From CAIWHR01 sp963779805 (GTDB lineage: Bacteria; Pseudomonadota; Gammaproteobacteria; Burkholderiales; Casimicrobiaceae), in NCBI GenBank assembly GCA_963779805.1, contig CAVZZN010000004.1, forward strand, positions 121,629 through 185,628: a stretch of DNA of 64,000 bases, given 5' to 3'. This document shows positions 9,705 through 18,006 of this stretch, in pieces. The position numbers and the translations under genes are program-made. Under the pieces are notes generated by a model, which was not told the DNA's origin, searched no databases, and worked only from the letters and a program-made list of their open reading frames with translations. The first letter of the stretch is position 1. Each line of letters starts with the position of its first letter.

Positions 9705-10099
9705 GCAGTCCGGAGGATGCCGGCACGCAAGCGCTGCGCAGCGTCTCGATGCGCGTCGACTACGATGCGATTTGCCGGTACGGCGAGCTGACCTGCGATC
9801 CCAATCCGATCCACACGGACCGGGCGTTTGCGGCCGGGACGGAGATGAAGGGCATCATCGCGCAGGGCACCTTGAGCCTCGGCGTGCTCTGGCAGTCGCT
9901 TGCCGACACCTTCGGGCCCGAGCGCCTGCACGACGTCGTGCTCGATGTCCGCTTCGTGCGCCCGGTGCGCGAGAACGACCTGATCACCGCAAGCGGCAAT
10001 GCTCTCGACGCGAAAGCGGGACGTTTTCGCGTGCAGGTGAGCAACGATCGCGGCGAGGTCGTGGTCGAAGGAACTGCGGAGCTGCCCGGAGCCGGTTGA
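9701..10099 (+). CDS. MaoC-like (R)-enoyl-CoA hydratase
   Basis: 132 aa, intact, hot-dog fold. The hydratase motif with catalytic Asp and His is clear in GELTCDPNPIHTDRAFA. It is followed by the family's GIIAQGTLSLGVLWQSLAD helix and the strands VRFVRPVRENDLITASG. The predicted role is hydration of an enoyl-CoA intermediate, together with the preceding hot-dog protein (ATGA overlap) and possibly the DUF35 protein. In MaoC heterodimers of steroid catabolism one subunit supplies the Asp/His pair and the other the acyl tunnel; this pair has the same look, but the substrate is unknown. Confidence 0.85.
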   Translation: MSSPEDAGTQALRSVSMRVDYDAICRYGELTCDPNPIHTDRAFAAGTEMKGIIAQGTLSLGVLWQSLADTFGPERLHDVVLDVRFVRPVRENDLITASGNALDAKAGRFRVQVSNDRGEVVVEGTAELPGAG

Positions 10100-10134
10100 C
10101 ATCGACGGGCTCGCGAGTCGCGTTCGCAGTCGTT

Positions 10135-10160
10135 CACGTGCCGTCGGGGGACGGCACGTG
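10135..10160 (+). terminator. Intercistronic hairpin between the hydratase and transporter genes
   Basis: An 11-bp perfect stem CACGTGCCGTC / GACGGCACGTG with a GGGG loop sits in the 91-base gap before the solute-binding-protein gene. There is no strong T-run after it, so full intrinsic termination is unlikely. A partial terminator or RNA-processing/stability hairpin that raises receptor expression relative to the enzymes is more plausible; such hairpins are common before binding-protein genes. Confidence 0.5.
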
Positions 10161-10190
10161 CCGTTGATGTTGAGCCATGAGGAGAGCTCG

Positions 10191-11190
10191 ATGCTGCCAC
10201 TGATGCTTCGACCCTGGGCGCGTGCCTGCGGTGTGGTCCTTCTCGTCGCCACGTTGGCGCCTGCGCAGGTGCGCGCCGAGGCCGTCAAGGTGCGCATCGG
10301 AATTCTCAGCGGGGCGGCGCAGGCCGGCCTCGTCGTCGCCACGAAGAAGGGCTTCTTCGCGAAGCACGGCTTCGACGTCGAGGCGACGGCGCTCACGGGA
10401 GGCGTTCAGGCGAACCAGGCGCTCGCTTCGAATCAGGTGGATTGGTCCGCGGGCGGGCTCGAGTCGGTGATCGTTGCGGCGGGCGTCGGCCTCGGCTTCA
10501 AGCCGTACGCGATGTACGCGAAGGGAGGCGACTCCTACGGCATCCTCACGCGGCGGGAAGCGGGCATCAACGAGCGCCGGCGATCTCAAGGGCAAGCGGG
10601 TTGCGCTCGTGGCGGGTACGGCACCGGACTACGGATTCCAGAAAGTGCTGCAATCGGCGGGCCTCTCGATCGGCGACGTGCGCACGGTCAACGCATCGTA
10701 CGTGAACATGGGCCAGATGCTCGTGTCCGGCGGCGTGGACGCGATGGTCGGCATCGAGCCGTATCTCAGCCTCACGCAGCAGAAGCTGGGAGGCGAGGCC
10801 AGCCTGCTCGTGCGCATGGGCAAGTACGTGCAGGGCGGCGGGCTCTTCCTCATCAGCGATGCGTGGGCGGCCGCGCATCCCAGACTCGTCGACGAGGCCG
10901 TGCTTGCGCTATGGGAAGCCGAGCAGTTCGTGCGCCAGCATCCCGCCGACGCGGCGGCCATCGAGGCGGAATTCATCAAGGCCCCGCTGCCCTCGGTCGA
11001 GCTGGCGTTCAAGCGGCTCGAGTTCGATCCTCGCATCGATGCGTTCACGCTGGATTCGGTGAAGCAGATGTCGGGCTTCCTCGCTGCGTCGGGCAAGATT
11101 CCTCGTGCGCTCGACGCCCAGACGGTGCTCGGGCCCGCGCTTGCCGTCCAGTCCCGGCTCGAAAAGGCGCATCCGGAGCTGTTGCGGTGA
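10191..11190 (+). CDS. ABC transporter solute-binding protein, TauA/SsuA/NMT1-like (one frameshift)
   Basis: Periplasmic receptor, 332 aa after removing one G near 10571. A Sec signal peptide is visible (ACGVVLLVATLAPAQVRA, cleavage after ARA-like residues), followed by VRIGILSGAAQAGLVVATKKGFFAKHGFDVE, the first lobe of nitrate/sulfonate/taurine-type receptors. Hinge and second-lobe segments (KGKRVALVAGTAPDYGFQKV, MLVSGGVDAMVGIEPYLS) are intact. The ATG at 10191 is preceded by GAGGAG. It overlaps the ATPase gene by GTGA. With the next two genes it makes a complete importer, probably for the organic acid degraded by the cluster. Confidence 0.88.
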
Positions 11191-11996
11191 CGAGCGCGGC
11201 CGGCGCCGCGCTGCTCGCCGCGAATGGCATCACCAAATGGTTCGTGGACGGCAGGGGCGAGGAGGTTTGCGCGCTCGAGGACGTGACGATGGCGGTGCGG
11301 CCGCACGAATTCGTGTCCGTCATCGGCCCGTCGGGCTGCGGGAAGTCGACGTTCCTGCGCATCGTGGCCGGCCTCGAAGCGCCCACCAAGGGGCAGGTGC
11401 TCGTCGACGGCGTGCCGGTGCGCGGGCCGGGTGCGGATCGCGGCATGGTCTTCCAGGAGTACGCGCTCCTGCCGTGGAAGACCACGCTGGAGAACATCGC
11501 GTTCGGACTGCAGATCCGGGGCATCGGCAGGCGCGAGCGCGAGCAGGAAGCGCGGCGCTACCTCGAGCTCGTCGGCCTGCACGGCTTCGAAGCCAAGTAT
11601 CCGCACCAGCTGTCGGGCGGGATGAAGCAGCGCACCGCCGTCGCTCGCGCACTTGCCAACCAGCCCGCCGTGCTGCTCATGGACGAGCCGTTCGCCGCGC
11701 TGGATGCGATTACGCGCGCACGGCTGCAGGAGGAGCTGGGCGAGATCGTGCAGCGGCAGCGCACGACCGTGTTCTTCGTCACGCATTCCATCGAGGAAGC
11801 GGTGTTCCTGTCCGACCGCATCGTCGTCCTCTCCGGGCGACCGGGGCGCGTCAGCGGCGAGCACACGGTGCGGCTGCCGCGGCCGCGCGCCTGGGAGGGG
11901 GTCGCGAAGGACAGGTCGTTCGCGGAGCTGCGTGCGGAGCTGCTCGGCAATTTCCCGAACGCGCATGCGGCGCTCGAGGGAAGCCTGACGACATGA
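11187..11996 (+). CDS. ABC transporter ATP-binding protein, TauB/SsuB-like
   Basis: 269 aa, intact. Walker A GPSGCGKSTFLRIVAGLE, Q-loop MVFQEYALLPWKTTLENIAFG, signature LSGGMKQRTAVARAL, Walker B LLMDEPFAALDAITR and switch His in VFFVTHSIEEAVFLSDRI are all present. The EYALLPWKTTLENI wording is typical of nitrate/sulfonate/taurine importers. It powers the permease encoded next (ATGA overlap). It is the only complete TauB-like ATPase in the window, so orphan receptors at 18007 and 33839 might also use it. Confidence 0.93.
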   Translation: MTSAAGAALLAANGITKWFVDGRGEEVCALEDVTMAVRPHEFVSVIGPSGCGKSTFLRIVAGLEAPTKGQVLVDGVPVRGPGADRGMVFQEYALLPWKTTLENIAFGLQIRGIGRREREQEARRYLELVGLHGFEAKYPHQLSGGMKQRTAVARALANQPAVLLMDEPFAALDAITRARLQEELGEIVQRQRTTVFFVTHSIEEAVFLSDRIVVLSGRPGRVSGEHTVRLPRPRAWEGVAKDRSFAELRAELLGNFPNAHAALEGSLTT

Positions 11997-12824
11997 GCGT
12001 CGCGATGCCTGCGGCACGAGCCCCGAGGCTGGCCACCGGGCGACGCCCCTTGCGCGCTGCTGGCCGCTGCTGCGCCGTTCGTGGCGGCGTTGGCACTCTG
12101 GCAGGCGTTGTCGATGCTGAACCTCTGGCCGCCGGTGCTGTTTCCGTCGCCGGGCGCGGTGCGCAAGGCCTTCGTCGCCGATCTCGCATCGGGCGCGCTG
12201 CTCGCGGCGCTCGGCACGAGCCTGCGCAGTCTCGCGATCGGGTTCCTCGTCGGCGCGGGCATCGCGATGCCGCTGAGCTATCTCATGGGGCTCCACCAGC
12301 GCAGTCGCGATTTCTTCGATCCGCTGGTCAACCTGGTTCAGGCGATCCCCGGGCTCGCATGGATCCCGTTCGCGATCCTGTGGTTCGGGCTCGGGCAGGG
12401 TGCGGTCACGTTCATCGTCGCGATGTCGGTGTTCTTCCCCATCCTGCACAACGTCTTGTCCGCCATCAGGCTCGTGCAGCCGGTGCTGATCGAGGCGACG
12501 CAGACGCTGGGCGCCGGTCGCATGGCGGTCATCCGGCACGTGATCTTCCCGGCGACGCTGCCGCAGCTCATGACCGGCACGCGTCTCGGCATCGCCTTCG
12601 GGTTTCGCGCGCTCGTGGGGGGCGAGATGATCGCCGGGAACGACGGCATCGGCTTCGCCATCTACAACGCGCAGCAGTATTTCCAGTCCGCGCGCATCGT
12701 CGTCGGCATGCTGGCGATCGGGATCACGTGGCTGCTCATCGATCGCCTGGTGTTCCGGCCCATCGAGGTGCGGACCGTGATGCGCTGGGGCATGATGCGC
12801 GACGACGCTGCGCGCGACCGCTGA
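11993..12824 (+). CDS. ABC transporter permease, TauC/SsuC-like (one frameshift)
   Basis: 276 aa once one G near 12040 is removed; the break lies in the N-terminal segment before APFVAALALWQALSMLNLWPP. Six hydrophobic segments are visible, with the BPD_transp_1 coupling segment EATQTLGAGRMAVIRHVIFPATLPQLMTG contacting the ATPase. GEMIAGNDGIGFAIYNAQQYF near the end is characteristic of SsuC/TauC. The ATG overlaps the ATPase stop (ATGA). The gene ends six bases before the convergent GntR gene, so the left arm stops here. Confidence 0.88.
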
Positions 12825-12829
12825 ACCGG

Positions 12830-13630
12830 CTAGATGAGCAACGCGTGATAACGCCGCGCCGCTTCCGCCAGACTCCGAACGTGCGCCCGCCGCAGGCGCT
12901 CGGCGGCGTCCACTTCGCCGGCGCGCATGGCGGCGAGCACGGCGCGATGCTCGGCGAGGCCGTCGCGCGCGCGGTCCGACACGAACAGCAGGCGGCTCGT
13001 CACGTTGCGCGTCTGGTCGTACAGCGACTGCAGCATGCCGGTGAGCACCGGGTTCGCCGCGGCCTTCAGCAAGCGCTGCTGGAGCTTGCTGTGCGCGGCA
13101 AGGTAGCCTGCGATGTCGCCCTGGTCGAGCATCTTCCCCACCGGGCGCCCGAAGAGATCGACGAGGTCCTGCCAGGATTCCGCCGGGACATTGCGCACGG
13201 CGAGTCGCGCACAGGTGCCCTCCAACGCTTCGCGCACTTCGAGCATGTGGAGCAGCCCCTCGAGCGTGATGCGCCGCACGACGGCGCCGCGGTTGGGCTC
13301 GCGCTCGACCAACCCGCGCTGCTCGAGCACCGCAAGCGCCTCGCGCAGCCGGCTGCGCGACACGCCGAACTGGCGCGCGAGCTCGGGTTCGCGCAGCCGT
13401 GCGCCGGGCGGCTCCTGCTGGTTGAGGATCCGCAGGCGCAAGGCTTTCACGAGCTGATCGGTGCGCCGCGGGTCGCGCGAGGCGCCGGGCGATTCGACGG
13501 CCGCGGCGCCCGCCGGGGGCCGCCGGGGGGTCGTCTTGCCTGCGCGCGGCGCGGCCGCACGGGAATCCGCAGTGCGCTTCGACTGCGGGGGCGTTCGCTT
13601 GGCGGGCACGGGACGTGGCTCGGCGGGCAT
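12830..13630 (-). CDS. GntR-family regulator, FadR/FCD subfamily
   Basis: ~266 aa. A Pro/Arg/Ala-rich N-terminal tail of ~45 residues precedes the winged helix (LVKALRLRILNQQEPPGARL, then recognition region LARQFGVSRSRLREALAVLE and wing RGLVEREPNRGAVVRRI). An all-helical FCD ligand domain follows (MLEVREALEGTCARLAV ... AAHSKLQQRLLKAA ... LAEHRAVLAAMRAGEVDAAE). FCD regulators usually repress catabolic operons and release DNA on binding an acid or CoA intermediate. It lies between the two arms of the cluster and is divergent from the right arm, with the TGTCGACAGTTC site in the shared promoter; the same site fronts the left arm. An alternative start is at 13675. Confidence 0.88.
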   Translation of the reverse strand: MPAEPRPVPAKRTPPQSKRTADSRAAAPRAGKTTPRRPPAGAAAVESPGASRDPRRTDQLVKALRLRILNQQEPPGARLREPELARQFGVSRSRLREALAVLEQRGLVEREPNRGAVVRRITLEGLLHMLEVREALEGTCARLAVRNVPAESWQDLVDLFGRPVGKMLDQGDIAGYLAAHSKLQQRLLKAAANPVLTGMLQSLYDQTRNVTSRLLFVSDRARDGLAEHRAVLAAMRAGEVDAAERLRRAHVRSLAEAARRYHALLI

Positions 13631-13670
13631 GGACGCGAAGTGGCAACCGTCCGCATCGTAGCAGGCAGCC

Positions 13671-13690
13671 GACAATTGTGTCGACAGTTC
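13671..13690. promoter_or_regulatory. Candidate GntR operator in the divergent promoter
   Basis: GACAATTGTGTCGACAGTTC contains the 8-bp dyad ACAATTGT followed directly by TGTCGACAGTTC, which is identical to 12 bases of the palindrome at 8704-8719. It sits ~45 bases upstream of both the GntR start and the GTG of the hot-dog gene at 13735. This position suits autoregulation plus control of the right arm. Confidence 0.55.
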
Positions 13691-13734
13691 ATGGCGTCGC
13701 AGTGCCGGCGCGCAGACCGCGAAGGGAACGCAGC

Positions 13735-14163
13735 GTGACGACGTATGCGCACGAGCTCGAGCCGGGCGACATCTACGAACCCGTGACGTTCACCGTCACG
13801 CCGGAGTTCAACCAGCAGTTCCTGTATGCGCTGGAGGCGTTCCATCCGCGCTATCTCGACGACCTGGATGGGAGCGGCCCGCTCGTTCACCCCGTCGTGA
13901 TGCTGCACTACAGCCCGCGCACGCGCAGCCCGTCGTTCCTGCTCGCCCCCGGCATGGGCTCGGTGTTCGCGCGCGACCACACGCGCTTTCTGCATCCCGC
14001 GCGCGTCGGCCACACGTTTCGCACCACTTGGCGCATCACCGCCGTGTACGAGAAGCGCGGGCGCCTGTACCAGGATTACCTCGCCGAGATCCACGATGCC
14101 GACGGCACGCCCGTGCTGTGGCGCGCGATGACTTCGGTGTTCATGACCGGAGGCGCAGCGTGA
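13735..14163 (+). CDS. Hot-dog-fold MaoC/FAS1-like dehydratase domain protein
   Basis: 142 aa, intact. Begins YAHELEPGDIYEPVTFTVTPEFNQQFLYALEAFHPRYL and continues with SFLLAPGMGSVFARDHTRFLHPARVGHTFRTTWRITAVYEKRGR, a single hot-dog domain of the FAS1-like (de)hydratase group. The usual D-x4-H hydratase motif is not obvious. Its neighbour at 14160 (GTGA overlap) is a second hot-dog protein, so the pair probably forms a heteromer like the 9323/9701 pair in the other arm. GTG start, with a weak upstream GAAGGGAA. First gene of the right arm. Confidence 0.75.
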   Translation: MTTYAHELEPGDIYEPVTFTVTPEFNQQFLYALEAFHPRYLDDLDGSGPLVHPVVMLHYSPRTRSPSFLLAPGMGSVFARDHTRFLHPARVGHTFRTTWRITAVYEKRGRLYQDYLAEIHDADGTPVLWRAMTSVFMTGGAA

Positions 14164-14677
14164 CCGCCATCGTGCACGACCGCGAGCCAGCGGTATCTCC
14201 GCCCATCGAGCTCGTACCCGGCGCGGTCCTGCGCGGTCCGGTGTACGCAATGACGCTGCCGCGCATTCTCGCGTTCTCGTCGGGACTGTTCGGCGAATCC
14301 GGGCTGGCCGCATCGCAACCTGCACACGGACGCCGCGATGGCCCGGGACGCCGGATTGCCCGCGATCATCGCGTCCGGCACCCAGTTCGAGGGCTATCTG
14401 GTCGAGTTCCTGATGACGCTCTTCGGCGTGGCGTGGCTCCAGGGCGGCGAGCTCACGGTGCGCATTCCGCGCAGCGTGCTCGTCGACGACAGCGTGTGCC
14501 CCGTGGTGAGGGTGATCTCGCGTCGTCGAGCAGGACGACGCGCGGGCGTACGAGCTCGCTGTCAGCGTCGAGAACCAGCGTGGAGAGGTCGTGCTCGACG
14601 GCACGGCGACGTTCCGCGCGTCGCCCGATGCCGGGGCGATGCGTGCCCGCGCCACCCCTGGATCCGCTCGCGAATGA
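14160..14677 (+). CDS. Hot-dog-fold MaoC-like protein (two frameshifts)
   Basis: 171 aa after removing one G near 14310 and one base near 14521. The rejoined product has VLRGPVYAMTLPRILAFSSGLFGESGWPHRNLHTDAAMARDAGLPAIIASGTQFEGYL. NLHTDAAMARDAGLPAIIASGTQ is the standard MaoC helix with a His-Thr-Asp signature and covering loop. The C-terminal strands AYELAVSVENQRGEVVLDGTATF complete the fold. The start overlaps the previous stop (GTGA) and its stop overlaps the ligase start (ATGA). The repaired length and both overlaps argue for an intact gene carrying consensus errors. Confidence 0.72.
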
Positions 14678-15876
14678 CGCCGCTGCTCGAAGCCGACGCG
14701 AAGCGGGTGCTCGCAGCCGCGGGGCTTCCGGTACCCGCGGGGCGCATCGCGCGCAGCGCCGACGCTGCGGCCGTCGTCGCGCGCGAGTTCGGTGCGCCGG
14801 TGGTGGTGAAGGCGCACGTCCCCGCAGGGCGGCGAGGCAAGGCGGGCGCGGTGAGGTTCGCATCCACGGCCGAGGAATGCGCCGAAGCGGCGGCCACGAT
14901 GCTCGGCAGCGCAGTCGCCGGGTTCAGCGTGACCGAGGTCTACGTCGAGCAACGGCGCACGATCGAGCACGAGCTCTTTCTCGCGTTCGGTCTCGACGCC
15001 GACGGTGCGTACGCGCTGCTGTCGCGCACGGGCGGCGTCGACATCGAGCAGGCGCACGCCGGGGACGATGGGGCGATGCTGCGCGAGCGCGTCGATGTCC
15101 TGCGCGGACTGCCGGCCTGGGTCGCGACGGAGCTGTGGCTGCGGGCCGGCGTGCGGGGCGCGCAGCTGCGCGAGCTCGCAGCCGTGACGAGCAGGCTGTA
15201 CGACTGCTTCGTCGCGACGGACGCGGTCACGCTCGAGATCAATCCGCTCGCGATCTGCGACGGCGGCCGCATCGAGTGCATCGGCGCGATGATGGCGATC
15301 GACGAGCAAGCCGCGTTCAGGCATCCGCAGCTGCAGGCGCGCTCGCTCCCGGGCGCGCGCTCGTCCAATCCGCGCGAGGAGCGCGTGCATCGCGCGAACG
15401 TCGAGCCTGGGGGCGGCGAGGCCGAATATCGGGAGCTCGAGGGCAACATCGGACTGCTCGTGGGCGGCGGCGGGGCGGGACTGTACCTGCACGACACGAT
15501 CCTCGACCTCGGCGGCCGTCCCGCGAATCACTGCGTCACGCCTCCGACCAGCGCCACGACCGACAAGCTGCGCGCCGTCATCGAGGCCATTCTCGACAAT
15601 CCGCGCGTCCAAGGACTCCTCGTCGGCTTCAACTATGCGCAGATGGCGCGCAACGACGTGCGCATGGAGGTCCTCGCGGATGTCCTGCGCACGCGCGGGA
15701 TCGACACGCGCCGGTTTCCCGTGGTGGTGCGCCTCTTCGGCGGCGGGGAAGCCAAGGCGCGTGCGCTCGCGCGCGATCTCGACGGCCTCGACTACATGGC
15801 GCCGGGCACCACGCTCTACGACGCGGCGCGGCGCATCGTCGAGCGCGTCGCTGCGCGGGGGGAGGTTACCCGATGA
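14674..15876 (+). CDS. Succinyl-CoA-synthetase-like acyl-CoA ligase, beta subunit (ATP-grasp)
   Basis: 400 aa, intact. The N-terminal ATP-grasp domain (LEADAKRVLAAAGLPVPAGR, VVVKAHVPAGRRGKAGAV) carries VTEVYVEQRRTIEHELFLA, VTLEINPLAICDGGRIECIGAM with the Mg-binding Glu-Ile-Asn, and then a CoA-ligase domain with EGNIGLLVGGGGAGLYLHDTI and VQGLLVGFNYAQMARND. With the following alpha subunit (ATGA overlap) it should activate a carboxylic acid to its CoA ester with ATP through a phosphohistidine. A dedicated SCS-type pair inside a catabolic cluster, away from TCA genes, suggests it activates the imported substrate or a dicarboxylate product. Confidence 0.85.
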   Translation: MTPLLEADAKRVLAAAGLPVPAGRIARSADAAAVVAREFGAPVVVKAHVPAGRRGKAGAVRFASTAEECAEAAATMLGSAVAGFSVTEVYVEQRRTIEHELFLAFGLDADGAYALLSRTGGVDIEQAHAGDDGAMLRERVDVLRGLPAWVATELWLRAGVRGAQLRELAAVTSRLYDCFVATDAVTLEINPLAICDGGRIECIGAMMAIDEQAAFRHPQLQARSLPGARSSNPREERVHRANVEPGGGEAEYRELEGNIGLLVGGGGAGLYLHDTILDLGGRPANHCVTPPTSATTDKLRAVIEAILDNPRVQGLLVGFNYAQMARNDVRMEVLADVLRTRGIDTRRFPVVVRLFGGGEAKARALARDLDGLDYMAPGTTLYDAARRIVERVAARGEVTR

Positions 15877-16787
15877 GCATCCTGATTCACGCCGACACCC
15901 GCGTCATCGTGCAAGGCGCGACGGGTCGGGTCGCGCGTGCCGACATGGGGCGCGCAGTGCGCTACGGCACGCGCATCGCGGCCGGCGTCGCCCCGGGCCG
16001 CGGCGGCGAATCGGTGGGGGAAGTGCCGATCTACGACACCGTGCAGCGCGCGCTCGCGGCGCATCCGGCGGATGCATCGATGATCTACACCCCGGCGGCC
16101 ATGGTTCGCCCGGCCGTGCTGGAAGCGCTCGACGCCGGCATTCGCACGCTGCTCGTCACGGCGGAGTACGTGCCGATGCACGACGTCGCGTACGTCGTCG
16201 CGGCGGCCCGCGCGACGGGTGCGAAGCTCATCGGCTGCAATACCAACGGCATCATCTCCGCCGGCAAGAGCCGGCTGGGCGGCATCGGCGGCGACGACCC
16301 CGGCGCGATCTACGTGCCGGGCCGCATCGGCATCTGCTCGCGCTCGGGCGGGATGTCCGCCGAGATCGGGCTTGCGCTGAAGGACGGGGGCTTCGGCGTG
16401 TCGACGTGCGTCTCGATGGGAGGCGATTACGCGACCGGCATGCGCATGGTCGAGTATCTCGACCTGTTCGAGGCCGATCCCGAGACGGATGCGGTGGTCG
16501 TCTTCGGCGAGCCGGGCACGCCCAACGAACAGGAAGTGGCGGATGCCGTGCGCAGCGGGCGCGTGCGCAAGCCCGTGCTCGCGATCATCGTCGGTGCGTT
16601 CCAGGAGCGCTATCCCAAGGGGATGACCTTCGGCCATGCCGCCGCGATGATCGGCTCGGAGCGCGATTGCGCGACGGCGAAGCGCGCATTCCTCGCGGCT
16701 GCCGGAGTGAAGGTGCTTCGGCGCATCGAGGACATCCCGGCTGCGTTGCGCGCGGCAGGCGTGCATCCGCCATCGAGCCCGGCATGA
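15873..16787 (+). CDS. Succinyl-CoA-synthetase-like acyl-CoA ligase, alpha subunit
   Basis: 304 aa, intact. CoA-binding Rossmann domain starts ILIHADTRVIVQGATGRVARADM and includes VPIYDTVQRALAAHPADASMIYTP. Second domain has LIGCNTNGIISAGKSRLGGIGG and GRIGICSRSGGMSAEIGLAL. The phosphorylated active-site His is in GMTFGHAAAMIGSERDCATAKR (SucD has GHAGA), so the ligase chemistry should be retained. The gene is translationally coupled to the beta gene by ATGA. Homologous pairs include malate-CoA ligase, so succinate is only one possible substrate. Confidence 0.86.
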   Translation: MSILIHADTRVIVQGATGRVARADMGRAVRYGTRIAAGVAPGRGGESVGEVPIYDTVQRALAAHPADASMIYTPAAMVRPAVLEALDAGIRTLLVTAEYVPMHDVAYVVAAARATGAKLIGCNTNGIISAGKSRLGGIGGDDPGAIYVPGRIGICSRSGGMSAEIGLALKDGGFGVSTCVSMGGDYATGMRMVEYLDLFEADPETDAVVVFGEPGTPNEQEVADAVRSGRVRKPVLAIIVGAFQERYPKGMTFGHAAAMIGSERDCATAKRAFLAAAGVKVLRRIEDIPAALRAAGVHPPSSPA

Positions 16788-16807
16788 GCGCGCGGGCCGC
16801 CCCAAGC

Positions 16808-16822
16808 GCGAATACCGGAGTG
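16808..16822 (+). repeat. Leader repeat, copy 2 (upstream of thiolase-like gene)
   Basis: GCGAATACCGGAGTG identical to 8886-8900, again followed by AGCACG and a GGAGG-like Shine-Dalgarno before the GTG at 16842. The spacing to the start codon differs by two bases between the copies (34 and 36). Confidence 0.6.
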
Positions 16823-16841
16823 CGCAGCACGGAGGTAGTCA

Positions 16842-17995
16842 GTGAGCGCGCCGATCGTCACCGGCGCGTACGTCACCCGGGTCGGAAAGCTTCCGGGGCG
16901 TACCTGCATGTCGCTGCATGCGGAAGCGGCGCTGGGGGCTGTCGCGGACGCCGGACTGGCGCTCGCCGCGGTCGACGGCGTGCTGTGCGCCTATTCGCTT
17001 GCCGAGCACTACCCCATGCTGAGCTCCGCCGTCTGCGAGTATCTCGGCATCCGCCCGGCGTTCCAGACGTCGCTCGCGCTGGGCGGCGCCACGGCGACGA
17101 GCATGGTGCTGCTCGCGTCCTCCCTGGTCGCTTCCGGACATTGCCGGCACGTGCTGGTCGTCACCGGCGACAATCGGCTGAGCGGCATGTCGCGCGACGG
17201 CGCGGTCGCTGCATTGGCGCGAGTTCGGCCATCCACAGTTCGAGCAGCCCTACGGCATGACGATTCCCGCTGCGTACGCGCTGGTCGCGCGGCGGTACAT
17301 GCACGAATACGGCACCACCGAGGAAGACCTGGCGGCGATCGCCGTGCTCCACCGCGAGCACGCGACGCGGCATCCCAAGGCCCAGATGCGCGAGCCGATC
17401 ACGATCGCGGACGTGTTGCGTTCGCGCCCGATCGCCACTCCGCTGCATCTGCTCGATTGCTGTCTCGTGTCGGACGGCGCGGCTGCCGTCGTCGTGAGCG
17501 AGCCCGTGGTTGCGCGGGATCTCCCGCATGTGCCCGTCCGCGATCCTCGGCGCGGGGCAGGGTCACACGCACGACCACCTGGTTGCCGCACCGTCGCTCA
17601 CGGAGTTCGGGTGCGCCACGGCCTCGCGCACCGCGTTCGAGCGCGCCGGCGTGCAGCCGGGCGACATCGACGTCGCCGAGATCTACGATTCGTTCACCAT
17701 CACGCTCGCGGTCGAGCTCGAGTCGATCGGATTTTTCCAGCGCGGCGAGGCCGGCGCGGCGGCACGTCGGGGCGAGCTGGGTCTCGACGGGCGGCTCCCG
17801 TGCAATACGCACGGCGGCCTGCTCTCGTTCGGGCATTCGGGCGCCGCCGGCGGCATGTTTCATGTGGTGGAAGCGGTGGAGCAGCTGCGGCACGCGGCGG
17901 GACCCCGGCAGGTCCGCAACGCGCAGACTGCGTTCGTGCACGGCGACGGCGGCGTACTGTCGGCGCATTGCTCGCTGGTTCTGGGCCGGGGATAG
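16842..17995 (+). CDS. Thiolase-fold lipid-transfer/aldolase-like protein (two frameshifts)
   Basis: 383 aa after removing an extra C near 17220 and one near 17552. The fold is clear: APIVTGAYVTRVGKLPGRT, GHCRHVLVVTGDNRLSG, SDGAAAVVVSEP, AEIYDSFTITLAVELESIGFF and LPCNTHGGLLSFGHSGAAGG. In true thiolases a nucleophilic Cys precedes the helix corresponding to SLALGGATATSMVLLASSLV; here that stretch has Gly/Ala and no Cys, and the late active-site Cys is not in the usual place. This is the pattern of Ltp2-like retro-aldolases and other thiolase-like proteins that act with DUF35 partners. A DUF35 protein is encoded at 8922. A condensing or thiolytic role is therefore unlikely. Confidence 0.75.
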
Positions 17996-18006
17996 AGGAG
18001 ACGCTC

